In this document: in pieces, positions 49,775-57,055 of the stretch
Position numbering within the stretch: position 1 is the first letter of the stretch
How the letters are laid out: each line of letters starts with the position of its first letter
DNA from: Nocardioides iriomotensis
Lineage (GTDB): Bacteria; Actinomycetota; Actinomycetes; Propionibacteriales; Nocardioidaceae
Reading direction: 5' to 3'
NCBI RefSeq assembly: GCF_004168035.1
Contig: NZ_SDPU01000030.1
Coordinates: 1 to 58,351 of the forward strand
DNA length: 58,351 nt
Translations under genes and position numbers: made by a program
Notes under the pieces: model-generated
The model's input: only the letters and a program-made list of their open reading frames with translations
Told to the model about the DNA's origin: nothing
Database searches by the model: none

Positions 49775-51021
49775 CGGTACTTCGCGAGCTCGAGCTTCGC
49801 CACGACGCCGCGGTGCACCTCGTCGGGACCGTCGGCGAGCCGCAGGGTGCGGGCGCTGGTCCAGGCCGCGGCGAGCGGGAAGTCGTCGGAGACGCCGCCG
49901 GCGCCGTGCAGCTGGATCGCCATGTCGATCACCTGCTGGGCCATCAGCGGGACCGCGACCTTGATCTGGCTGACCTCCGAGAGCGCGGCGCGGCTGCCCT
50001 GGGTGTCGAGCTTCCAGGCGGCGTGCAGGACCAGCAGCCGGGCCTGGTCGATGGCGATCCGGGCGTCGGCGATGCGCTCGGCGTTGCCGCCGAGCTTGGC
50101 GAGCGGGCGGCCGAACGCGACCCGCTCGGTCGCCCGGCGGCAGGCCAGCTCGAGGGCCTGCTCGGCGAGGCCGATCAGGCGCATGCAGTGGTGCACGCGG
50201 CCGGGCCCGAGCCGGCCCTGCGCGATCTCGAAGGCACGGCCTGGGCCGAGCAGGATGTTGCTCGCCGGGACCCGGACGTCGTCGAAGGAGATCTCGGCGT
50301 GGCCGAGCGGCTCGTCGTACAGCCCCATGGCCGTGAGCCGGCGCTCGATCGTGACGCCCGGGGTGTCGCGCGGCACGAGCACCATCGTGTGCCGGCTGTG
50401 CCGATCGGCGTCGGGGTCCGTCAGGCCCATGAACACGAAGATCTTGCAGTCGGGGTTGCCCGCACCGGTCGACCACCACTTGCGGCCGTTGACCACGACC
50501 TCGTCGCCGTCGAGCACCGCCGTCGCGGCCATGTTGGTGGCGTCGGAGGAGGCGACGTCGGGCTCGGTCATCGTGAACGCCGACCGGATCCGCCCGTCCA
50601 GCAGCGGCTCGAGCCACCGCTCGCGCTGCTCGGGGGTGCCGTACTTGAGCAGCACCTCCATGTTGCCGGTGTCGGGCGCGTTGCAGTTGAGGACGAGCGG
50701 CGCGATGAACGACCGGCCGGTCTCCTCCGCGACCGAGGCGTAGTCGACGTTGCTCAGGCCGGTGCCGCCGTCGGTGCCGAACCGCTCGGCGTAGTCGCCC
50801 TCGTGACCGGCCGGGAGGAAGAGGTTCCAGAGGCCCTGCGCCCGGGCCTTGGTCTTGAGCTCATCGAGCACCGGCAGCGGCTGCCACGGGTCGCCGCCGG
50901 ACTCGCGGAGCCGCGTGATCTCGCGGTGGTAGTCGTGCTCGATCGGCGCGATCTCGGTGTCGACGAAGGTGCGGACGCGCGCGGCGAGGTCGGCGGCCCG
51001 GGGCGAGGGGCTGAAGTCCAT
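49771..51021 (-). CDS. Acyl-CoA dehydrogenase, ACAD10/11-like
   Basis: 416 residues. SAFTMTEPDVASSDATNMAA, VNGRKWWSTGAGNPDCKIFV and LHGAGGVSDDFPLAAAWTSA match the ACAD10/11/LvaC branch. The position of the usual catalytic Glu reads ADGPDEVHRG, with Asp in place of Glu, and helix G (LGPGRVHH) also lacks Glu, consistent with an atypical reaction such as removal of a 4-phosphate. TAGGGT is 7 nt before the ATG with TTGAGC 17 bp further, so probably leaderless and repressed at the palindrome. Confidence 0.88.
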   Translation of the reverse strand: MDFSPSPRAADLAARVRTFVDTEIAPIEHDYHREITRLRESGGDPWQPLPVLDELKTKARAQGLWNLFLPAGHEGDYAERFGTDGGTGLSNVDYASVAEETGRSFIAPLVLNCNAPDTGNMEVLLKYGTPEQRERWLEPLLDGRIRSAFTMTEPDVASSDATNMAATAVLDGDEVVVNGRKWWSTGAGNPDCKIFVFMGLTDPDADRHSRHTMVLVPRDTPGVTIERRLTAMGLYDEPLGHAEISFDDVRVPASNILLGPGRAFEIAQGRLGPGRVHHCMRLIGLAEQALELACRRATERVAFGRPLAKLGGNAERIADARIAIDQARLLVLHAAWKLDTQGSRAALSEVSQIKVAVPLMAQQVIDMAIQLHGAGGVSDDFPLAAAWTSARTLRLADGPDEVHRGVVAKLELAKYR

Positions 51022-51025
51022 GCGG

Positions 51026-51059
51026 TTGACCCTAGAGCCTTGTTGAGCAATGCTCAACA
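51026..51059. promoter_or_regulatory. Divergent promoters with 19-bp perfect TetR operator
   Basis: TGTTGAGCA-A-TGCTCAACA (51041-51059) has 9-bp perfect arms. Minus strand: TTGAGC (51057-51052), N17, TAGGGT (51034-51029), 7 nt to ATG 51021. Plus strand: TTGACC (51026-51031), N17, AATGCT (51049-51054), 7 nt to GTG 51062. The operator overlaps the core of both promoters. Confidence 0.8.
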
Positions 51060-51061
51060 GC

Positions 51062-51652
51062 GTGACGGTCGGGACGACGAGGACACGGATGTCGCGAGAC
51101 GACCGTCGTCGCCAGCTGCTCGGCATCGGACTGTCCAAGCTGGTCGAGAAGCCGATCCAGGACCTGTCCCTCGACGAGGTCGCCGCCGAGGCCGGGATCT
51201 CGCGCGGGCTGCTGTTCCACTACTTCCCGACCAAGCGTGACTTCCACCGCGCGTGCATCGAGGCCGCCGGCCGGCGCATCCTGCGCAACACGCGGGCCGA
51301 CGACGCACTCGCCCCCGACGCCCAGGTGGCGGAGATGGTGCGGCTGTTCGTCGAGCAGATCGACCGGCGCCGCGACTTCTACCTGTCCCTCGTGCACGGC
51401 ACCGGGTCCGCGGACGTGTCGCTGGTCGAGGTGTACGACGCGATCTGGGCGGAGGCCACCGACCGGGTGGTCGCCGCGCTCGGCGTCGCGCCGGAGCAGG
51501 CGCGGGTGGTGCACGCCTGGTGGGCGTACGTCGAGGACCACGCCCTGACCTGGTCGGCAGAGCCGCCGGCCCGCCGTACGACGTCCGAGGCGGCGCTGGT
51601 CGCGCACTGCACCGACGCCCTCGCCGCGCTCCTCGCGGTCGGCCGTCGCTAG
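51062..51652 (+). CDS. TetR-family repressor
   Basis: 196 residues. HTH: LSLDEVAAEAGISRGLLFHY with FPTKRDFHRACIEAAG; the ligand domain follows, with VHAWWAYVEDHALTWSAEPP near the C-terminus. GTG is chosen because AATGCT ends 7 nt before it; an ATG at 51050 would lie inside the operator and the ATG at 51089 starts just before the HTH. Divergent from the ACAD/kinase operon and most likely its autoregulated repressor, with an acyl-CoA effector. Confidence 0.9.
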   Translation: MTVGTTRTRMSRDDRRRQLLGIGLSKLVEKPIQDLSLDEVAAEAGISRGLLFHYFPTKRDFHRACIEAAGRRILRNTRADDALAPDAQVAEMVRLFVEQIDRRRDFYLSLVHGTGSADVSLVEVYDAIWAEATDRVVAALGVAPEQARVVHAWWAYVEDHALTWSAEPPARRTTSEAALVAHCTDALAALLAVGRR

Positions 51653-51662
51653 GGTCGAAGGC

Positions 51663-52190
51663 ATGTCTCCCGCTCCCCGCCTCGCCGTGCTCGCCGGACT
51701 GCTCCTGTCCCTGACCGCCTGCGGGGGTGGCGACGACGAGGCCGCCTCGAAGGCGATCTCCGACTCGATCATGAAGGAGCAGGAGGGCGCGCAGCAGAGC
51801 GTGTTCACGATGAAGCGCGAGGAGGCCGACTGCATCGGCGAGGGCTTCGTCGACGAGATCGGCGTCGACAAGCTGAAGGAGTACAAGTTCCTCGACGAGA
51901 ACCTCAAGGCCAAGCCGATGACCAACGTCGTGATGGAGCCCGACGACGCCGAGGCGGCCACGGACGTGCTGTTCGAGTGCGCCGACGTCCCGGCCCTGAT
52001 GAACGAGGCGCTGGCCTCCGGGGGTCAGATGGACGAGAAGACGAAGGCCTGCCTCGACAAGGTGCTGACCGAGGACAAGCTGAAGTCGATGTTCACGCTG
52101 ATGTTCAGCGGCGAGCAGGAGAAGGCCAACCAGGAGGTCATCCAGCCGCTCACGGAGTGCGCGACCGCCGGCCTTCAGCCGCAGGACTAG
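51663..52190 (+). CDS. Putative lipoprotein
   Basis: 175 residues. Type II signal peptide: basic start, hydrophobic LAVLAGLLLSLTAC with lipobox LTAC (Cys20), then GGGDDE. The mature part is acidic with repeated Lys/Glu helices and a few conserved-looking cysteines (EEADCIGEGF, LFECADVP, TKACLDKVL, TECATAG), which may form disulfides outside the membrane. No known family recognised. TAGGGT, overlapping the tetR stop, ends 7 nt before the ATG. Confidence 0.85.
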   Translation: MSPAPRLAVLAGLLLSLTACGGGDDEAASKAISDSIMKEQEGAQQSVFTMKREEADCIGEGFVDEIGVDKLKEYKFLDENLKAKPMTNVVMEPDDAEAATDVLFECADVPALMNEALASGGQMDEKTKACLDKVLTEDKLKSMFTLMFSGEQEKANQEVIQPLTECATAGLQPQD

Positions 52191-52206
52191 CCGGGACTGA
52201 CCGGGG

Positions 52207-53778
52207 CTAGCTGGCGACCGTCGCGACGACCCGGCTTCGGGTCTCGGGGTCGGCCCACGCGTTCGACGTGGAGATCAGCTTGCGTGTCGAGAACAGCACG
52301 AACGGGACCGAGAGCAGCAGCGACCAGTACCACGGGGCGAAGGTCGCGACCCCGAAGACCATCCCGGTGAGCGTGGTCGAGAAAGCCAGGCGCGCCGAGT
52401 AGCCGACCATCACGACCGGCGGGGCCGGGGTCGCGCGGGCGCTGCGCAGGTCGACGGCGAACGGCGCCTTCACCGACCACCGCAGCGCGGTCGCGACCAC
52501 CTGGATCGTCACGACGATCCCGCAGCAGACCACCGCGAGCACCCGGGACAGGGTCGGCTCACCCGCGCGCACCGCACCCATCAGCAGCGTGAGGGTGGTG
52601 ACGAGGAGGAGCACCTCCATCAGCACCACCGCGCGGGACGCGAACCCGAGCCGGGGCGAGACCGGCACGCTGTCGCGCCAGAGCGCTCCGCGGCCGTCGA
52701 GGCACCAGGCGTTGACGCCGAAGAGCAGTGCACCGCCGGACGCGACCAGCCCGGGCAGGATGCTGAGCATCAGCCAGTCCAGGCCGCCGGCGAGGGCGAC
52801 CAGCCCCGGCAGAAGGGCCAGCACCGCGAGACCGCGGCGCAGCGGCACGGACCGCCAGATCGCCACGCGGTCGGTGCGCAGCAGCGCGACGAAGTCGGAG
52901 GTGGGGTTGCCCCTCGCCTCCCGGACGGAGCTCTCCTCGCGCAGCTCGTCGCGCGCGGGTCGGCGCACCACCGCTCCGGCCGCGATCGCACCCAGGGAGA
53001 CCGCCACGAGGGTGATCGCGAGCAGGGCAGCCACGACCTGGAGCCACGGCCAGACCTGCGCGTCAGCGCCGTACAGGACGCCGAACAGGATCCGTACGGT
53101 CGGGCTCTTGTCGAGGACCTTGACCAGGTTGTCGGTGACGATGAGCAGGCCGAGGCCGAGGGCCAGCGCGATCGTGATCAGCCGCACGGTGAGGACACCG
53201 CGGTAGCCACGACGGATCCACTCGATGGTCCAGGCCGCTACCTGGGCGATCGCGGTCGCCGCGGCGAGCCAGATGAGCGTGGGCGCCAGGGCGAGCGGCA
53301 GCGTCCAGCGGGGGCCGACGACGTACGCCGTCGCGCCCAGCAGGGTCCACGCCTGGACGATCCAGGCGATGTTGAGCGGCGCCATGAGCAGCGCGCCGAG
53401 GTGGTCGGTGGTCGCGCTGACCGGGTACGCGACGCCCTGCTCGCGCGGGAGCAGCTCGCGCCCGCCCCCGGAGGCGGCGGCGGAGATCATGGCGATGACG
53501 AGGACGCCGACGTAGCCGGAGGGCAGCAGGAGCAGCACGTCGGACCGGCGCTCGTCACCCTCGGGCAGGAACGCCGGGAACCACGCGGCGACGACGGTCA
53601 GCGCCAGCATGGTCGAGGTGACCAGGACCAGCGCGGTGCGCGACCGGCCGCGCACGGACGCGGCCCGGAAGCGCAGCAGCGGGCCGACGTCGCCGACGGC
53701 ACGGCGCTGCTCGCGCAGCCATGACGTGCGGCGGCTCGCGGAGGGCGGCGCCTCAGTCGAGGAGACTGCGGTAGGCAC
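52207..53778 (-). CDS. ABC transporter permease (large, multi-span)
   Basis: 523 residues, roughly 10-12 hydrophobic helices in two halves (for example VLVIAMISAAASGGG, LAPTLIWLAAATAIAQVAAW, LLAITLVAVSLGAIAAGAVV and AVVLMEVLLLVTTLTLLMGA), separated by a cytoplasmic region around RDELREESSVREARG. No substrate-binding motif is seen. GTG 53778 is chosen for its spacing from GGAGGAAGG; it overlaps the ATPase end by 26 bp. Forms an exporter-like pair with the ATPase; substrate unknown. Confidence 0.85.
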   Translation of the reverse strand: MPTAVSSTEAPPSASRRTSWLREQRRAVGDVGPLLRFRAASVRGRSRTALVLVTSTMLALTVVAAWFPAFLPEGDERRSDVLLLLPSGYVGVLVIAMISAAASGGGRELLPREQGVAYPVSATTDHLGALLMAPLNIAWIVQAWTLLGATAYVVGPRWTLPLALAPTLIWLAAATAIAQVAAWTIEWIRRGYRGVLTVRLITIALALGLGLLIVTDNLVKVLDKSPTVRILFGVLYGADAQVWPWLQVVAALLAITLVAVSLGAIAAGAVVRRPARDELREESSVREARGNPTSDFVALLRTDRVAIWRSVPLRRGLAVLALLPGLVALAGGLDWLMLSILPGLVASGGALLFGVNAWCLDGRGALWRDSVPVSPRLGFASRAVVLMEVLLLVTTLTLLMGAVRAGEPTLSRVLAVVCCGIVVTIQVVATALRWSVKAPFAVDLRSARATPAPPVVMVGYSARLAFSTTLTGMVFGVATFAPWYWSLLLSVPFVLFSTRKLISTSNAWADPETRSRVVATVAS

Positions 53779-54478
53779 GCGCACCTTCCTCCCCGGACAT
53801 CTGGGCGGCGGGAAGCTGCGCCACGGCCTGGCCGCCGCGCAGGACGTAGGTGTCCTGGCACGCCTCGACCGCGAGCTCGCGCAGGTGGGTGGAGACGAGG
53901 ACGGCGGCACCCTCGGCGCGCGCGTCGGCGATGACCTCCATCGTCGCCTCGACACCGAGCGGGTCGACGCCGTCGAAGGGCTCGTCGAGGAGCAGGACCT
54001 TGGGCTTGTGGAACGCGGCGAGGATCACCGACATGCGGCGGCCCATGCCGTGGGAGAAGCCGGCGGTGACGCGGTGCGTGGCGGCGCCGAGGTCGAAGCG
54101 CTCGAGCATGTCGCGGGCGCGGGCCTCCCAGCCGACCTCCATGCGGCGCAGCCGGGCGGCGAGCTGGAGGTGCTCCCACGGCGTCGCGCGCGGAACGAGG
54201 CCGCCGACGTCGGGGCAGTAGCCGGTGAGCCGCTTCACCGCGAGGGTGTCCTGCCGGATGTCGAGCCCGGCGACGCGCACCAGGCCTCCGGTCGGCGGGA
54301 TGACACCGGCGAGCACGCGCATCGTGGTCGACTTGCCGGCGCCGTTGCGGCCGAGGAGGGCGGTCGCCGTACCGGCGGGGACGGACAGGTCGATGCCCTG
54401 GACGGCGTCCACGGGCCCGAAGCGGACCCAGAGGGCGTCGACGTCGACGAGGGGGGCGGTGCTGCTCACCTGGCTCAT
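53753..54478 (-). CDS. ABC transporter ATP-binding protein
   Basis: 241 residues. Walker A GRNGAGKSTTMRVLAG, Q-loop region GYCPDVGG, signature TAGFSHGMGRRMS (a variant of LSGGQ seen in ABC-2 type exporters), Walker B VLLLDEPFDGVDPLG and H-loop LVSTHLRE. ATP hydrolysis drives the membrane partner encoded just downstream. Alone with its permease, no regulator nearby. Confidence 0.92.
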   Translation of the reverse strand: MSQVSSTAPLVDVDALWVRFGPVDAVQGIDLSVPAGTATALLGRNGAGKSTTMRVLAGVIPPTGGLVRVAGLDIRQDTLAVKRLTGYCPDVGGLVPRATPWEHLQLAARLRRMEVGWEARARDMLERFDLGAATHRVTAGFSHGMGRRMSVILAAFHKPKVLLLDEPFDGVDPLGVEATMEVIADARAEGAAVLVSTHLRELAVEACQDTYVLRGGQAVAQLPAAQMSGEEGARAYRSLLD

Positions 54479-54519
54479 TGTCCCTGTTGCGTTACTGCCG
54501 CGCCCCGGATTCGCGGGAA

Positions 54520-56958
54520 TCAGGAGCCGTCCGGCACGCGGAGGGCGAGGATCGCCATGTCGTCGCGGTGCGCGCCCGGCACGAAGTCCAGGACCAGGCG
54601 GAGCACCCGGTCGGCGACCGCCTGGGCCGGCCAGCCGGCGGCCGCCACGAGCTCGGCCTCCATCACGCCCTCCTCGCCGAGCATCCGGGTGCCGTCGCGA
54701 CGCTCCAGCACGCCGTCGGTGACGGCGACGAGGAGGTCGCCGCGGCGCAGCTCGAGGTGGTCCTCGGCGTACGCCACCCGCTCCTCGACGCCGAGCAGCG
54801 ACTGCGGGCGGCCGACCTGCTCGACCCGCCCGTCGCGCACCAGGAACGGCGGCGGGTGCCCGGCGACGACCAGGTCGAGCCGGGCCCGGCCGTCGCGCAC
54901 CGGCTCGATCACGCCGCAGACGAGGGTGAGGAACCGCGCCCGCTCCCCCTCGTCGAGGATGGCGGAGTTGAGCCGCTCCAGGGTCACGCCCGTCGGGAAG
55001 CCGGCCAGCGCGAGCGCGCGGATCGTGTGCCGGGCCAGCCCGGTGACGGCCGCGGCCTCGGCGCCGGTGCCGCAGACGTCGCCGACCACCCAGCACCAGC
55101 GGCCGTCGCCGAGCGGGAACAGGTCGTAGAAGTCGCCGCCGGCGGTGGCGCTCTCCCCCGCCGGCTCGTAGACCACGCCGACGTCGATCCCTGGCGGGAC
55201 CTCGATCGACGGGGGCAGCAGGCTGCGCTGCAGCGCCTGGCCGGACGCCTGCAGCTCGCCGTGCGCGCGGGCGTTGTCGATCGCCATCGCCGCCCGGCGG
55301 GCCAGCGACTCGGCCACCTGGAGGATCTCGCCGGTCAGCGGCGCGGCGTCGGGCCGGCCGAGGGTCAGCCAGCCGATCTCGCGCCCACGCACCGTCAGGG
55401 GAAGGGTCTGCAACGGTCCCCGGAGCGCCTCCTCGCGGGAGCTCTGGAGCTTCTCGGCCTCGGTCACCTCCAGCACCTCGCGCAGCAGACCGACCTGCAG
55501 CTCGTCCTCGTGCCAGACCTGTGCCAGCGCGAGATGACCCCGCTCGTCGCGGAGGTGGATCGCGCACCAGGACGCCAGCTGGGGTACGACGACCTGCCCG
55601 GCCAGCGCCATCGTCATCTCCTGGTCCAGGGAGCCGGCGAGCAGCACGCCCGCCTCGTCGATCAGCCCGAGCCAGTGCCGCCGCTCCAGGTTCGCGGCGC
55701 GCAGCCGCGCCCGGTCGGTGGCCATCGCCAGCGAGGCGGCGGCCCGGACCAGCAGCGCCGCCTGCCCGTCGTCGGGGCCCGCCGGGTGCGCCAGGCCCGC
55801 GCCGAGCGCGCCGACCACGCGACCCTCCACCACCACGGGCACGACCAGCAGCGAGCGGCAGCGGGTGCCCTCAAGGAGGGGCACCTCCCCCTCGGCGAGG
55901 TCGAGCTCGACCAGCGGCAGCCGGGGGTCGGACCGGTTCAGGGTCCCGCGCGCGTCGCGGTCCGTCCGGAGCCCGCGCAGCCGGGCGTCGAGGCCGCTCA
56001 CAGCCACGATCTCGAGCTCGGTGTCGAAGTCGCGGGCGAGCAGCAGGTACGTCGCGTCGGCCCCGACCACGTCGCGGCAGCGCTCGACCGCGAGGTCGAG
56101 GTAGTCGTCGAGCCCGAGCTGGGTCAGCGCCTCGTCCCGCAGCCCGACCGGGTCGGAGGCGGCCGCCGAGGCGGGGGCCGCCGCGCGCTGGAGCAGCCCG
56201 CGCTGCTCGGCCGGCACGAGCAGCAGCACCGAGCCGTCCCGGCCGAGCACGACGTGCTGGGCCGCGTAGACGGGCCGCACGCCGCCGCGCTTGGTCCGGA
56301 GCCCGAGCTCGCCCTGCCAGTGCTCCGTCTCCGACGGCCCGTCGGGCCCGGACCCTGTCCCGTCGACCAGCTCGCGCCAGGACTCCCCGACGACGTCCGT
56401 GGCGGTCCAGCCCAGCAGCCGGGCGGCGTCGTCGTTCCAGCCGCGCACCAGGCCGGACGCCGTCAGCTCCACGACCGCGACGAGCACGCCACCCGCGCCG
56501 TCGACCTCGGCGACCCCGGCGACCTCGGTGAGGCCGGCGAGCTCCGCGGGCGCCGGACCCGGGAGCGGCGCCCGGTCGAACTCGACCCAGACCCGTTTCG
56601 CGGTGTCCGTGTAGGCGACCCCCCAGGACGAGGAGACGGCCCCGGTGATCATCAGGCCGCGGCCGTGCTCGGCGTCGTCGACGGCGCGCGCCACGGTGGG
56701 GGCGAGGGTCCGGCTCGGGTGCAGGTCCTGCACCTCCAGCCGCAGCCGGGAGTCGTCGAAAAGCAGCCGCACCTCGACGGTCGTGCCGGCGTGCAGCACG
56801 GCGTTGGTGACCAGCTCGCTGGTCACCAGGATGGCGCGGTCGGCCAGGTCGGCCGCACCCCACGCCTCGAGCTCGCGCCGGACGAACCAGCGTGCCTCGG
56901 GCACCGAACGCTCGTCCGACGGGAACCCTCGGATGCTCTCCCTCGCTGTGCTCGGCAT
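54520..56958 (-). CDS. HATPase-PAS-GAF-PP2C (RsbW/RsbU-like) signalling protein
   Basis: 812 residues. Domain order: RsbW-like HATPase (about 15-128; VTSELVTNAVLHAG, RGLMITG), PAS (about 155-255; GLVRGWNDDAARLLGW), two GAF-like domains (about 275-420 and 430-585) and a SpoIIE-type PP2C phosphatase (about 600-812; GGDFYDLFPL, VVGDVCGTGAEAAAVTG, AGHPPPFLV, HRDDMAIL, with metal Asp residues intact). It could both phosphorylate and dephosphorylate STAS-type anti-anti-sigma factors; none is encoded in the window. AGGAG before the ATG. Confidence 0.9.
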   Translation of the reverse strand: MPSTARESIRGFPSDERSVPEARWFVRRELEAWGAADLADRAILVTSELVTNAVLHAGTTVEVRLLFDDSRLRLEVQDLHPSRTLAPTVARAVDDAEHGRGLMITGAVSSSWGVAYTDTAKRVWVEFDRAPLPGPAPAELAGLTEVAGVAEVDGAGGVLVAVVELTASGLVRGWNDDAARLLGWTATDVVGESWRELVDGTGSGPDGPSETEHWQGELGLRTKRGGVRPVYAAQHVVLGRDGSVLLLVPAEQRGLLQRAAAPASAAASDPVGLRDEALTQLGLDDYLDLAVERCRDVVGADATYLLLARDFDTELEIVAVSGLDARLRGLRTDRDARGTLNRSDPRLPLVELDLAEGEVPLLEGTRCRSLLVVPVVVEGRVVGALGAGLAHPAGPDDGQAALLVRAAASLAMATDRARLRAANLERRHWLGLIDEAGVLLAGSLDQEMTMALAGQVVVPQLASWCAIHLRDERGHLALAQVWHEDELQVGLLREVLEVTEAEKLQSSREEALRGPLQTLPLTVRGREIGWLTLGRPDAAPLTGEILQVAESLARRAAMAIDNARAHGELQASGQALQRSLLPPSIEVPPGIDVGVVYEPAGESATAGGDFYDLFPLGDGRWCWVVGDVCGTGAEAAAVTGLARHTIRALALAGFPTGVTLERLNSAILDEGERARFLTLVCGVIEPVRDGRARLDLVVAGHPPPFLVRDGRVEQVGRPQSLLGVEERVAYAEDHLELRRGDLLVAVTDGVLERRDGTRMLGEEGVMEAELVAAAGWPAQAVADRVLRLVLDFVPGAHRDDMAILALRVPDGS

Positions 56959-57055
56959 CGAGGCTCCTGCTTCTCATTTCCCCGCCGAGGTCATGGTGAC
57001 AGACTGCAGCGGGGCCGTGTGTCACGGATCACACCCTTCGAGGAGGGGCGGCGCG
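56959..57055. promoter_or_regulatory. Divergent spacer between the two signalling genes
   Basis: 97 bp holding both ribosome sites (AGCAGGAG on the minus side, GAGGAGGGG on the plus side). No confident -35/-10 pair or operator palindrome seen. Confidence 0.4.
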
